Below are positions 1 through 7,015 of a stretch of 39,905 nucleotides of DNA, piece after piece. This DNA is from a virus: positions 1 through 39,905 of the IMG/VR virus record IMGVR_UViG_3300046516_000635; one strand, written 5' to 3'. A model generated the notes under the pieces. The model saw nothing but the letters and a program-made list of their open reading frames with translations, had not been told where the DNA came from and made no database searches. Each line of letters begins with the position of its first letter. Positions within the stretch are counted from its first letter, which is position 1. The translations under genes and the position numbers were made by a program.

Positions 1-8
1 GTGAGTTA

Positions 9-662
9 AATACTGCCGCTGGACTCGACAGTGTGGTAGGCGGCGGAGCATCCAATAGCATAACATCAGGAGGGACCTCTTCTACCATTGCAGGAGGCAC
101 AAGCAATACCATATCAGGAATCACGGCCACTATTGGGGGAGGGCAAACCAATACGGCCTCTGGCAACAAATCGACTATTCCTGGAGGCGCATACGCAACA
201 ACGCGCGGCATTACAGGGCTCTTAGCATATTCAAGTGGGAAAATTGCTTCAAATGGCGATGCGCAGTTTGGTAAGTATGTTCTGAAAATACAAACGACCA
301 ACGCCACCACCGCTACTCTTACAACAGACCTTGGCGCAGCTTCGGCTTCGAACGGAATAATTCTCCCGGACAACGCATCTTATTCGTTTAGAGGGCGCCT
401 CATTGCGCGCAATACATCAACGGGAGATACATCAGATTGGGACGTTCGCGGAACGATAAAACGGGGTGTAGGCGCCTCCACTGCAGCGTTAGTCGGAACA
501 ACCACAGTGACGATGGTTAATCAAGATTCCGCTGCTTCTTCATGGGCGCTTGCAGTGAGCGCCGACACTACACTCGGTGGATTGAAAATTGCAGTCACCG
601 GCGTGGCATCTACTACGATAAGTTGGGTCGCCAGTATTGAAACAGTAGAAGTCACAAATTAA
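9..662 (+). CDS. Tail fibre protein, C-terminal part (continues from 38418-39905)
   Basis: This is the C-terminal 217 codons of the fibre gene whose start lies at the other end of the window. Read literally from base 1 the frame hits a stop at once (gtg agt taa). If the 8-base duplicate of the window end is collapsed, the frame continues from 39905 into base 9 without a break. The first part carries short Gly/Ser/Asn-rich repeats of the pattern GG-x-x-N-x-A/I-x-G, about 14 residues each, like the YadA-type head repeats of trimeric adhesins. About 140 non-repetitive residues follow and probably form the receptor-binding tip. A terminator follows at 682. The role in host recognition is inferred from position and repeat type. 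Confidence 0.85.
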   Translation, partial: NTAAGLDSVVGGGASNSITSGGTSSTIAGGTSNTISGITATIGGGQTNTASGNKSTIPGGAYATTRGITGLLAYSSGKIASNGDAQFGKYVLKIQTTNATTATLTTDLGAASASNGIILPDNASYSFRGRLIARNTSTGDTSDWDVRGTIKRGVGASTAALVGTTTVTMVNQDSAASSWALAVSADTTLGGLKIAVTGVASTTISWVASIETVEVTN

Positions 663-681
663 TCGGAATTCTTGAAACGCC

Positions 682-704
682 AACCGCCTTCGGGTGGTTT
701 TTTT
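682..704 (+). terminator. Intrinsic terminator after the tail fibre gene
   Basis: The stem ACCGCC/GGTGGT (one G-U pair) has a TTCG loop and is followed by a run of seven T. It separates the fibre gene from the lysis cassette. Confidence 0.8.
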
Positions 705-726
705 ATGCCAAAAAATAAGGATGGCC

Positions 727-897
727 ATGCCAGAAATCGACAAAGACGTGCAAAAAGAAGCGGTTAAGGAAGCGTTGAAAGAGTGGATGAACGAGCAGTT
801 CGCTTCGTTTGGGAAGTGGACATTTATAGGGTTACTTTCGGCGGCATTCGTCGGGATGGTATATCTGGCATTAACTGGGGCGGGGTGGCACAAATGA
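727..897 (+). CDS. Small one-TM membrane protein, candidate holin
   Basis: A 56-residue protein with a charged, probably helical N-terminus (residues 1-28, many Lys/Glu) and one hydrophobic segment at about residues 31-50, ending GWHK. The start at 727 has AAGG six bases upstream. An in-frame ATG at 721 is too close to that site. It opens the lysis cassette, and its stop overlaps the next start (ATGA at 894-897). The position before a second small membrane protein and an endolysin suggests a holin or antiholin. No catalytic or family-diagnostic motif is visible, so the role is inferred. Confidence 0.7.
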   Translation: MPEIDKDVQKEAVKEALKEWMNEQFASFGKWTFIGLLSAAFVGMVYLALTGAGWHK

Positions 898-1112
898 AAT
901 TAGTTGATGACGCGCGCGAGTGTTGGAAATGGATCTCGATGTGGTGCATGACGCTAGCTGGCGCCATCCAAGGGTCTTGGATGTTTATTCCTGACGATAT
1001 GAAGGCAAGCATTCCGGCTGGAGTTGTCCAGGCCGGGACTGTTGCATTGCTGGCGTTGGGTATGGCCGGGCGCCTATTGAAACAAACGGGAAAGGATTCG
1101 GATAATGGATAA
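894..1112 (+). CDS. Putative phage holin (DUF7940-like)
   Basis: A 72-residue protein that begins with a short amphipathic stretch rich in Asp and Trp. It has two hydrophobic segments, at about residues 16-33 and 39-60, and a charged tail (KQTGKDSDNG). This layout is common in small holins encoded directly before GH24 endolysins in proteobacterial phages. The start ATG overlaps the stop of the upstream gene, and its 3' end overlaps the endolysin start at 1105 by eight bases, so the three are probably translationally coupled. The holin role is inferred from context. The upstream protein could be its partner or antiholin. Confidence 0.7.
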   Translation: MKLVDDARECWKWISMWCMTLAGAIQGSWMFIPDDMKASIPAGVVQAGTVALLALGMAGRLLKQTGKDSDNG

Positions 1113-1617
1113 GCAATCTACTGCGGCCAGCAAGAAAACGATTGTGGGTGTCGTCGGTGCCGGCGCGGCGGCGATCCTGCTGGTGATCGTTCCGAATTTT
1201 GAAGGTACGATTTTCAAAGGCTACCGCGATCCGATCGGCATTGCGACCAGGTGCAGTGGTGATACCAAGAATGTCGTTGTCGGCCAAGTCTACACAAAAG
1301 CCGAGTGCCAAGAGTCGCTTGAAACCGGGCTGATCGCACATGCCGAGCCGGTACTCCGCTGCACGCCGGCACTGAAAGGGCGCACGTACCAACTGGCCGC
1401 CGCCGTGTCCTGGGCTTACAACATCGGCGCCCACGCGTATTGCGACAGCACCACAGCACGGCGCTTCAATGCCGGCGACTTCCGCGGTGCTTGCAAAGCG
1501 ATGAACGAGAGCGATAGCGGACGACCGCAATGGGTTTCTGCCGCCGGCAAGATCTTGCCGGGATTGGTCAAGCGCCGCGTCGCCGAGCGCGCATTATGCG
1601 AGAAGGATTTGCCATGA
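1105..1617 (+). CDS. SAR endolysin, GH24 lysozyme
   Basis: A 170-residue muramidase that cleaves the glycan strands of peptidoglycan at lysis. Residues about 12-30 form a weakly hydrophobic, Gly/Ala-rich segment typical of a signal-arrest-release anchor. The enzyme would be exported by Sec, tethered inactive to the inner membrane and released when the membrane is depolarised. The T4/P21-type catalytic triad is visible with its usual spacing: Glu33, Asp42 and Thr48, in the block around YRDPIGIATRCSGDT. Several cysteines (for example C50) could take part in disulfide control, as in P1 Lyz. The gene sits between holin candidates and Rz. Confidence 0.93.
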   Translation: MDKQSTAASKKTIVGVVGAGAAAILLVIVPNFEGTIFKGYRDPIGIATRCSGDTKNVVVGQVYTKAECQESLETGLIAHAEPVLRCTPALKGRTYQLAAAVSWAYNIGAHAYCDSTTARRFNAGDFRGACKAMNESDSGRPQWVSAAGKILPGLVKRRVAERALCEKDLP

Positions 1618-2120
1618 TAGCTATTCTCGACATGTTCAAAATCGTTCCATCGTGGTGCTTGTGGATATTGGCACTCGTCGCGCTATGTCTTGGCTGCGAA
1701 TTGCACGGGCGCCATGCCGTGAAGGTCGAGTGGGCCGCTGCGACCCAAGAGGCTAATCGCAAGTCTGAAGAGAAGCTCGCTGCCGCTACCAAGCGGGCGA
1801 CGACCGCTGAATCAACCATGAAAGCTAAAATTAAAGAGGCAAATGATGAACGGGATAAGAAAATCGCTATTGTTAACCGCAAGCTCGCTACTGCTCTTGA
1901 CGAGTTGCGCACACGACCTGCGCGTCGTGCAGACGCCGATTCCGAAGGTGCCGGAACAACCGGCCAATGTGCGGGAGCCAGCGGCGCCGAACTTTCTAAG
2001 CCGGATGCAGGGTTTCTTGAGCGGGAAGCTGCCCGAGCCGATCGATATGTCATCGAACTGAACGCCTGCAATGCGCGTTCGATTGGCGTAGCGACAGCGA
2101 TCAACAGCCTGGCGCCGTAG
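1614..2120 (+). CDS. Rz-like inner-membrane spanin subunit
   Basis: A 168-residue protein with an N-terminal membrane anchor (about residues 7-28) followed by a long Ala/Lys/Glu-rich coiled coil (about 35-105). The rest is a periplasmic C-terminal part. This is the i-spanin layout. With the outer-membrane lipoprotein Rz1 it would fuse the two membranes after peptidoglycan is cut. The start at 1614 overlaps the endolysin stop (ATGA) and has AGAAGGA upstream. The Rz1 gene lies wholly inside it in another frame, as in many phages, which supports both calls. Confidence 0.88.
   Translation: MIAILDMFKIVPSWCLWILALVALCLGCELHGRHAVKVEWAAATQEANRKSEEKLAAATKRATTAESTMKAKIKEANDERDKKIAIVNRKLATALDELRTRPARRADADSEGAGTTGQCAGASGAELSKPDAGFLEREAARADRYVIELNACNARSIGVATAINSLAP
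1843..2061 (+). CDS. Rz1-like outer-membrane lipoprotein spanin, nested in Rz
   Basis: A 72-residue lipoprotein in the +1 frame inside Rz. It has a signal peptide (MMNGIRKSLLLTASS...) with lipobox LLTSC, giving a lipidated Cys22 (Cys21 if the second ATG at 1846 is used). The mature part is short and proline-rich (TPIPKVPEQPA), as is usual for o-spanins. It is the outer-membrane partner of Rz. The family is defined by lipobox, size and nested position more than by sequence. Confidence 0.88.
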   Translation: MMNGIRKSLLLTASSLLLLTSCAHDLRVVQTPIPKVPEQPANVREPAAPNFLSRMQGFLSGKLPEPIDMSSN

Positions 2121-2176
2121 CTTTACTTTTGGGGAGTTTCAGACAACTGTCTGATATTCGGCGTTTTTACAAAGAA

Positions 2177-2208
2177 AAGCCGGTGTGCAATTGCTTGCAC
2201 ACCGGCTT
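2177..2208 (-). terminator. Strong terminator hairpin beside attP, probably derived from host tRNA
   Basis: A perfect 14-bp stem (AAGCCGGTGTGCAA and its complement) with a TTGC loop. On the minus strand it is followed by CTTTTCTTT. It lies six bases beyond the tRNA-Asn 3' end, where a bacterial tRNA terminator belongs. In the phage it could also end leftward transcription from the integrase operon. On the plus strand the trailing sequence is only weakly T-rich, so rightward termination of the lysis operon is less certain. Confidence 0.8.
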
Positions 2209-2262
2209 GTATTCTGGCTCCCCGACCTGGACTCGAACCAGGGACCTGCGGATTAACAGTCC
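2177..2262 (-). other. attP: Candidate attP core: 3' part of tRNA-Asn(GUU) plus its terminator
   Basis: Read on the minus strand, 2262-2215 spells the anticodon stem-loop (GGACTGTTAATCC, anticodon GUU), variable region, TPsiC arm (GGTTCGAGTCC), acceptor 3' strand and CCA of tRNA-Asn. Identity to a tRNA stops at the 5' side of the anticodon stem. It is therefore a fragment, not a gene. It lies about 120 bases beyond the 3' end of the integrase gene, the classic place for a tRNA-targeting phage attP. Integration would restore the host tRNA. Including the hairpin at 2177-2208 in the core is an inference. Confidence 0.85.
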
Positions 2263-2381
2263 CACCCCTGAGTATGGCATTAAGCCACGCCAGTTATGGG
2301 TTTACGGCTGATTGGCGTCTGATATTATTTTCAAAAGACGCTATCGATATGCCCCGCATTTGTTCGTTTATGGGTCTGGTA

Positions 2382-3461
2382 TCAGACAGCCATAACCACC
2401 TTATTCGGAGACACAATACCGCGCCAGCGGGATTTTACATACCGTTCAGTAGTTGTCACAGAGTCATGTCCGCAGAGGATTTGTATCTGCTCAAGCGGGA
2501 CGCCAGAAAGCCACATGTCGGTTGCGCCCTTTCCCTTCATGTCGTAGTAGCCCCAGCTGCGCATCGTGGCCAGCGGCCCATTATTTTCCAAATGTTCCTT
2601 GCGCACGTTGACCTGGCGCCGCTTCAGCATCGCGCACAGCCCATCGTAGGAATATGCTTTGAAGTCGCGGCGATGAATCAGTGTCATGCCGACCACTTTG
2701 TCCGACTTTATCTTGGCCAGTATTGTGTCAATCTCAGGCGTGATCTCAATGTCAACGGCCGCGCCTGTCTTACCTTGTTTTGTACGAATGATCCTGGTTG
2801 CACGACCGTCTGCGTCGCGCCGCTCGATCAGGTTACGCTGCGTCCATCCGATGATATCTTCAGGGCGCTGCAGGGTACGGTAGACGAGCTCGGCCAGTGC
2901 TTGCACCTGGACCGGGGCATGGGCCAGTGTTGCTCGCATCTCATCATGCTCGACATAGCGGTCCCGTTTCGTTTCCTTGTTGCGCCGCACGCCGATGCAC
3001 GCATTCGTTTTGATGCCGCCTTGGCCGGTCCGAATGAGCCAGGTAAAACAGGCGGATAAGCAGGCCTTTTCTCGGTTGGCACGCACAGCACGACCAAGCT
3101 CGAGCCCGGTATCCAGATATTCCGCTACCTGGGGCGCTTCCACGCCGACTGGATACAGCTTCCCGAAGAACGCTTTCAAGGGGATGACGTCGCGCGTATA
3201 GTCATCCAGCGTGCGTTGTGCAAGATCATTCAGGGCAACGCGTTTCTTGCAGGCGGTTAGGAATTGATCAAGGTAATAGGCAACGGTGCCGAATTCATCC
3301 TGCTGGCCAAGGGTAATCTCGCCGGCGCGGCGCTTCGCCTTCTCGACGTCGTGGCCAAGATGCTCCCAAGTCCCCGCAGGGTGATGATAATAGAACGCAC
3401 CATGCTTGGCGTACACCCGGGAGGGGAGGTTAAGCGGGTTGTGCTTTCGGGGCCGAGCCAT
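2382..3461 (-). CDS. int: Tyrosine-recombinase integrase
   Basis: A 359-residue site-specific recombinase for integration at attB in tRNA-Asn. The start at 3461 (MARPRKHN) is preceded by AAGGAAAAC. The N-terminus has the arm/core-binding region seen in phage integrases (SRVYAKHGAFYYH). The catalytic domain shows box I Arg in YRTLQRPED, a Lys in KQGKTG, GHDSVTTTERY with the late His and the nucleophilic Tyr, and GATDM before it. The usual HxLR box appears as YDMK (about residues 295-305), so the second catalytic Arg and its His are not in standard form. It lies next to attP, and its start overlaps the DUF4224 gene by 32 bases. Confidence 0.93.
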   Translation of the reverse strand: MARPRKHNPLNLPSRVYAKHGAFYYHHPAGTWEHLGHDVEKAKRRAGEITLGQQDEFGTVAYYLDQFLTACKKRVALNDLAQRTLDDYTRDVIPLKAFFGKLYPVGVEAPQVAEYLDTGLELGRAVRANREKACLSACFTWLIRTGQGGIKTNACIGVRRNKETKRDRYVEHDEMRATLAHAPVQVQALAELVYRTLQRPEDIIGWTQRNLIERRDADGRATRIIRTKQGKTGAAVDIEITPEIDTILAKIKSDKVVGMTLIHRRDFKAYSYDGLCAMLKRRQVNVRKEHLENNGPLATMRSWGYYDMKGKGATDMWLSGVPLEQIQILCGHDSVTTTERYVKSRWRGIVSPNKVVMAV

Positions 3462-3714
3462 GTTTTCCTTTGAATAACTCCAATAATGCGCCACGATCGG
3501 TACTGCGGCCGCCGGTGGATATTGTTTTGTCCGCCTCTGCCGATGCCAAGCGGGTACCCGACAGCACTGCCTCAGCATGTGATCTTACTACGACAGGTCG
3601 GCCATTTGGCTTCGTGGTCACCTGCAGCTTGAGAGAGCGGAGGTAACGCACCTGCGCCGCGGGCTGGACGAGTGGTTTGCAGAGTTCCGCTATTTCGTTG
3701 TCAGTTAGAAACAT
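3430..3714 (-). CDS. DUF4224 domain protein (integrase partner, possible excisionase role)
   Basis: A 94-residue protein starting MFLTDNEIAELCKP at 3714, with GAGGTGCCCC upstream. The N-terminal 50 residues match the DUF4224 pattern (FLTD-x-E-I-x-E-L...Q-x-x-x-L, then a short beta stretch with GRPVVVR). DUF4224 proteins are usually encoded directly upstream of phage tyrosine integrases and are suspected to help directionality. The gene overlaps the integrase start and the end of the upstream ASCH-like gene. The excisionase role is inferred from position only. Confidence 0.8.
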   Translation of the reverse strand: MFLTDNEIAELCKPLVQPAAQVRYLRSLKLQVTTKPNGRPVVVRSHAEAVLSGTRLASAEADKTISTGGRSTDRGALLELFKGKHGSAPKAQPA

Positions 3715-4288
3715 GGGGCACCTCATTGGTAATACGTCGAAACTCAATTACCCACACCCAGGGATTAAGTGCCCAGCTGCCGGCGCCGTTGATATCTTCC
3801 CATAGCGGCCGATAACCATCATGGGCCGCGTACCGCATATCCAACGGCGTGCCGATACCTTCGGCGACTGCATCTTCATTTGAGATGTCTTGCAGCCGTT
3901 CAACGCGCACGTCGATGATTTCCAGCGAAATACGACTAGCAACGCGAGGCATATGTATGGAGGGTGCCCATTTTCCGGCCATACCGATCAGGTCGCCGAG
4001 GCGGTCACCATGCTGATACGTAGCACGGAAATCGGTTTCGATCCATCCAGCAGTCTGTCCCATCACCTTACGAAATGTTTCGCGTACCCATAGTTCATCA
4101 CCTGGTTGACCGTAGGGGCATGAGCGATGGATGACGTGTTGTGCTTCGCGCACCAGTTCACTAGCCGCCATGTCGCATCCCGCATCTGGATGCTTCCGAT
4201 TTTTATAGATCCGGCGTGTCTGCGTCTTACTGCCATTTAGCAGGGCGCGCACCATGGCGCCGGTAAATAAGATTGGGCGTTCTTTCAT
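3701..4288 (-). CDS. ASCH-like phage protein of unknown role
   Basis: A 195-residue protein of a family common in lambdoid and related phages. Recognisable blocks are MKERPILFTGAMVRALLNG and KTQTRR near the N-terminus, PGDELWVRE, and WAPSIHMPRVASR with DVRVERLQDIS in the middle. The family is thought to have an ASCH/PUA-like RNA- or nucleotide-binding fold. No activity can be assigned. Its start overlaps the stop of the upstream gene (ATGA at 4288-4285) and its 3' end overlaps the DUF4224 start, so it belongs to the coupled leftward operon. Confidence 0.8.
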   Translation of the reverse strand: MKERPILFTGAMVRALLNGSKTQTRRIYKNRKHPDAGCDMAASELVREAQHVIHRSCPYGQPGDELWVRETFRKVMGQTAGWIETDFRATYQHGDRLGDLIGMAGKWAPSIHMPRVASRISLEIIDVRVERLQDISNEDAVAEGIGTPLDMRYAAHDGYRPLWEDINGAGSWALNPWVWVIEFRRITNEVPHVSN

Positions 4289-4743
4289 GGCTGCGCCTTG
4301 GAGAGTAGGGCGCGTCCAATTGCAATAATTTCTTCCTCACTTTCAGCCCATGCTGTAGAAAACTGGGGCGTTGCTCTATACCATTTTAGGATTTCCTTAT
4401 CGCTCAGCACCGGAGCTGCTGGCGGTGGCGGTGCAGCGGATAGGCGGCCGCCGCAGAACTTCGCACATGAGCCTTTCAGTGCGTCATGACTTTCGTGCCG
4501 GCAGAAGAGCATCATCGCGAAGTTCGCGACGTCGACTGGATCACCCTTGGCCACAGCAGCTAGGAGTAGGTCTGCCAATCGCGCGCTGGAGGTCTGGCGG
4601 ATGTCATGCCATCCGCCGAAGCCCTGCTGGCGCTTGAGGCTCAGCTTGTCTTTCATCGCTTTAGCGAATAGGTCGACAGCATGGTCATCCAGGAGAGCAG
4701 CTTCATCGGTGGTGTTGAGAATGGTAGTTTCTGGCTTATTCAT
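4285..4743 (-). CDS. Phage accessory protein with GGW/GDPVDVANFAMML motif
   Basis: A 152-residue soluble protein. The middle contains GFGGWHDIRQTS and GDPVDVANFAMMLFCR (about residues 42-85). This signature recurs in many phage early proteins, where it often ends up fused to different N- and C-termini. A proline-rich linker (APPPPAAP) joins it to a short helical tail. Function is unknown. Start and stop overlap the neighbours by four bases on each side. Confidence 0.7.
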   Translation of the reverse strand: MNKPETTILNTTDEAALLDDHAVDLFAKAMKDKLSLKRQQGFGGWHDIRQTSSARLADLLLAAVAKGDPVDVANFAMMLFCRHESHDALKGSCAKFCGGRLSAAPPPPAAPVLSDKEILKWYRATPQFSTAWAESEEEIIAIGRALLSKAQP

Positions 4744-5123
4744 GCTGTCGCTTTCTGACTGAGGTTGTTGATCCAGCGGTTTTTATTTTGGCATCGCATA
4801 GCGCGTTTGTGAGACTTAGGATCGAACTCCGGCGGAAGAACGCGCCACCGATCCATCTTGTTGCCTGGGTAGGTCGTGCCCTTTGGGCTTGGCCGCAGAT
4901 CATCATCGGCAAGGCACCAGCGCGACCCATCCCAATAGCATGGAGACATGAAGCTGTTGTACCCATCTGAGCATTTCCATTCATCAGGACCGTTGGTATA
5001 AAGTGTTTGCACCTCGTACCAATCTGGCATGATCGGCTCTCCATAGGCGCATACGTGCCATGGCCTCGATATCGGGGTAATGGGCGCATCTGGAGCATCA
5101 AATAGTGCTAGCTGAGTAGTCAT
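4740..5123 (-). CDS. Hypothetical phage protein
   Basis: A 127-residue protein beginning MTTQLALFDAPDAP and rich in Trp, Tyr and Cys (DWYEVQTLY, SPCYWDGSRWCLADDDL). The WDG-x-x-W core resembles small phage proteins encoded with nucleotide or DNA-modification genes, but I do not recognise a family with confidence. The ATG overlaps the methyltransferase stop (ATGA at 5123-5120), and the 3' end overlaps the next start in the same way. It is a firm member of the operon but has no assigned role. Confidence 0.7.
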   Translation of the reverse strand: MTTQLALFDAPDAPITPISRPWHVCAYGEPIMPDWYEVQTLYTNGPDEWKCSDGYNSFMSPCYWDGSRWCLADDDLRPSPKGTTYPGNKMDRWRVLPPEFDPKSHKRAMRCQNKNRWINNLSQKATA

Positions 5124-7015
5124 GCGACCCTCGCAATCTCGCGTTCATGGGCGAAGTTAGCTTCGATCAGCGCGCGGGCCAATGGTGGACATACAGAATT
5201 GCCACACATACGGACTTGTGCAGACTTGGTGAGCGTCAGGCCTTGCGCCGGGTCGTCGCCGATGATGTAGCTATCGGGGAACCCCTGTGCACGGTACAGT
5301 TCGCGTGGCGCTAGCATGCGCAGGCCGATGTCGACAATCTGGTAGTCCTGGCCGTGGATTGTGACCAGGCCGAAGCGGTCGCGACTGGTGATTGTAGCTA
5401 GAGGCCCGTCGATCTTCGGATCCTGATCGGTGCCGTAGTAGCTCAGCAGGAATGCGCGCACCTCGGCATGGTGCATGCCGCCGGCGCTGACCGTCCCTAG
5501 TGGCTCGTCTGTGCCGGCCGCCGTACTGGTGCCGCGCAGCTTGACAAGATTGCTGGTGACGATGCCCATGGCATTGCCGGTGCCTGGTCGGGCTTGCTTG
5601 CCGCCGGCGGTAACCGTATGGAGCGGCTCATCGAGAGCGCTGCCGACGGCGCCGCTCCTGAACTTGGTAACATGGGCGGACACCATGCTGAAATGGCCGC
5701 CTTTGACTTGGGCGCAGATGGTGCGCAATGGCTCATCTGCTGGCATCACACGTTGGCCAGTAGCGTTTGCATGTTCAGTCAGGAATGCAGTTACCAAGCT
5801 ATGGTGATCACAAGCCGTCACTGTGCCGAGTGGATCTTCCAGATCGGAGCCAACGACGCCGGTATAGTGTTTTGCAAGGAAGGCGGTAGCCAGCGCCTTT
5901 TCACCGCGGTTGGCGCCAGTGACTGTGCGGAATGGTTCGCCAATCGATTCGATGCGATCGCCTCCCTGATGAGTGACTGGTACGATCATCGGCGAGACCA
6001 CAGCCCTGTGATTCTCGGTAGTCAGTGTGCCAAACGGCTGATTGACGGATACTGGCTTGCCGGAATAGATTGGTCCGCCCTGGCCGATGATGAACGGATC
6101 GGCCGCATCGACTACATAGCGCATGATGCCTTTGGCAATCCGGCGAAGCGTGGCAGGTGCCAGCGGTCGCTTCCGCTCGAAAATCGACGGGCAGGGAATC
6201 GACCAGTCAATACACTCCGCAGCCGTACGATACGGCTTCAGTTTGCCAGCGCGCACGCCGATACTGTCGGGCGCGCCATTTGTCGCCACGGGCCAGCGAA
6301 TCATGATCCCATCGCGCCGCCCGATCATGAAGAAGCGTTTGCGAATCGTCGGCGTGTCATAGTCGTTCGCGCGAAGTTCCTGGCATTCAAAGTCATACTT
6401 TAAGCCGTTCATCGCCTCTTCAAATTCGCACTCGCTGAAAGCCAGAGGCCCTGTGCAGAGCACTTCGCGGATCTCGTCGATGATGTCGCTGTTACGTTGG
6501 TCGACTGGGATCCCGGTACCCACTATCTGCTTGAATACCAGGAACGTTTCGCCCTTACGCGCTGGGTCTGGCCATGACATGCCGTCGAGCGCCGCGAGAA
6601 GGGGCCCCCAGGTGCGAAATTCTTCGACGTTCTCAATCACGAACACGCGAGGTTTTGTTCGCACCAACCAACGGATTGCTACCCATGCCAGGCCGCGAAT
6701 GTTCTTCTCTACAGGCTTGCCACCTTTGGCCTTGCTGAAGTGCTTGCAGTCGGGCGACAGCCAGACGAGGCCGACAGGCTGGTTGTTGGTCACCTTGATC
6801 GGGTCTACATCCCATACGCTCTCACACAAGTGCTTTGTGAAAGGGTGGTTCGCTGCATGCATTGCCAGCGCTTCAGGGTCGTGGTTTATTGCGATATCAA
6901 CAGGGCGCCCGAAAGCCTGTTCCAATCCCTCCGAAGTCCCGCCACCACCAGCGAAGTTATCGATGATCAGCTCGTTGCCGAGGTCCAGACCCAAAGTGAA
7001 CAAGTCGCGCTTCAT
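5120..7015 (-). CDS. DNA (cytosine-5) methyltransferase
   Basis: A 631-residue C5 methylase that probably protects phage DNA from host restriction. Motif I is FAGGGGTSEGL (about 21-31). Motif IV has the catalytic Cys90 in SPDCKHFS. Motif VI is ENVEEF (128-133). Motif VIII is RKRFFMIGRRD (225-235). Motif X is GNSVCPPLARALI near 605-617. Between VIII and X the target-recognition region (about 325-555) consists of seven divergent repeats of about 35 residues with the core PL-x-TVTA. The PDC form of motif IV is usual for this phage subfamily. It overlaps the reverse transcriptase stop by four bases. Confidence 0.93.
   Translation of the reverse strand: MKRDLFTLGLDLGNELIIDNFAGGGGTSEGLEQAFGRPVDIAINHDPEALAMHAANHPFTKHLCESVWDVDPIKVTNNQPVGLVWLSPDCKHFSKAKGGKPVEKNIRGLAWVAIRWLVRTKPRVFVIENVEEFRTWGPLLAALDGMSWPDPARKGETFLVFKQIVGTGIPVDQRNSDIIDEIREVLCTGPLAFSECEFEEAMNGLKYDFECQELRANDYDTPTIRKRFFMIGRRDGIMIRWPVATNGAPDSIGVRAGKLKPYRTAAECIDWSIPCPSIFERKRPLAPATLRRIAKGIMRYVVDAADPFIIGQGGPIYSGKPVSVNQPFGTLTTENHRAVVSPMIVPVTHQGGDRIESIGEPFRTVTGANRGEKALATAFLAKHYTGVVGSDLEDPLGTVTACDHHSLVTAFLTEHANATGQRVMPADEPLRTICAQVKGGHFSMVSAHVTKFRSGAVGSALDEPLHTVTAGGKQARPGTGNAMGIVTSNLVKLRGTSTAAGTDEPLGTVSAGGMHHAEVRAFLLSYYGTDQDPKIDGPLATITSRDRFGLVTIHGQDYQIVDIGLRMLAPRELYRAQGFPDSYIIGDDPAQGLTLTKSAQVRMCGNSVCPPLARALIEANFAHEREIARVA

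Noticed and set aside
2215-2262. A complete tRNA-Asn gene
   Set aside because: Only the anticodon-loop-to-CCA part is present. The D arm and acceptor 5' strand are missing, so it is an attachment-site fragment.
2129-2311. 60-codon plus-strand frame across the attP region
   Set aside because: It reads through the hairpin and tRNA fragment, has no ribosome site and has no protein-like sequence.
2274-3059. Long open frame on the plus strand (261 codons)
   Set aside because: It lies antisense to the integrase, has no ribosome site and has a composition typical of a shadow frame.
5594-6403. Long plus-strand frame (269 codons) antisense to the methyltransferase
   Set aside because: All C5 methylase motifs are on the other strand. 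The frame has no recognisable domains.
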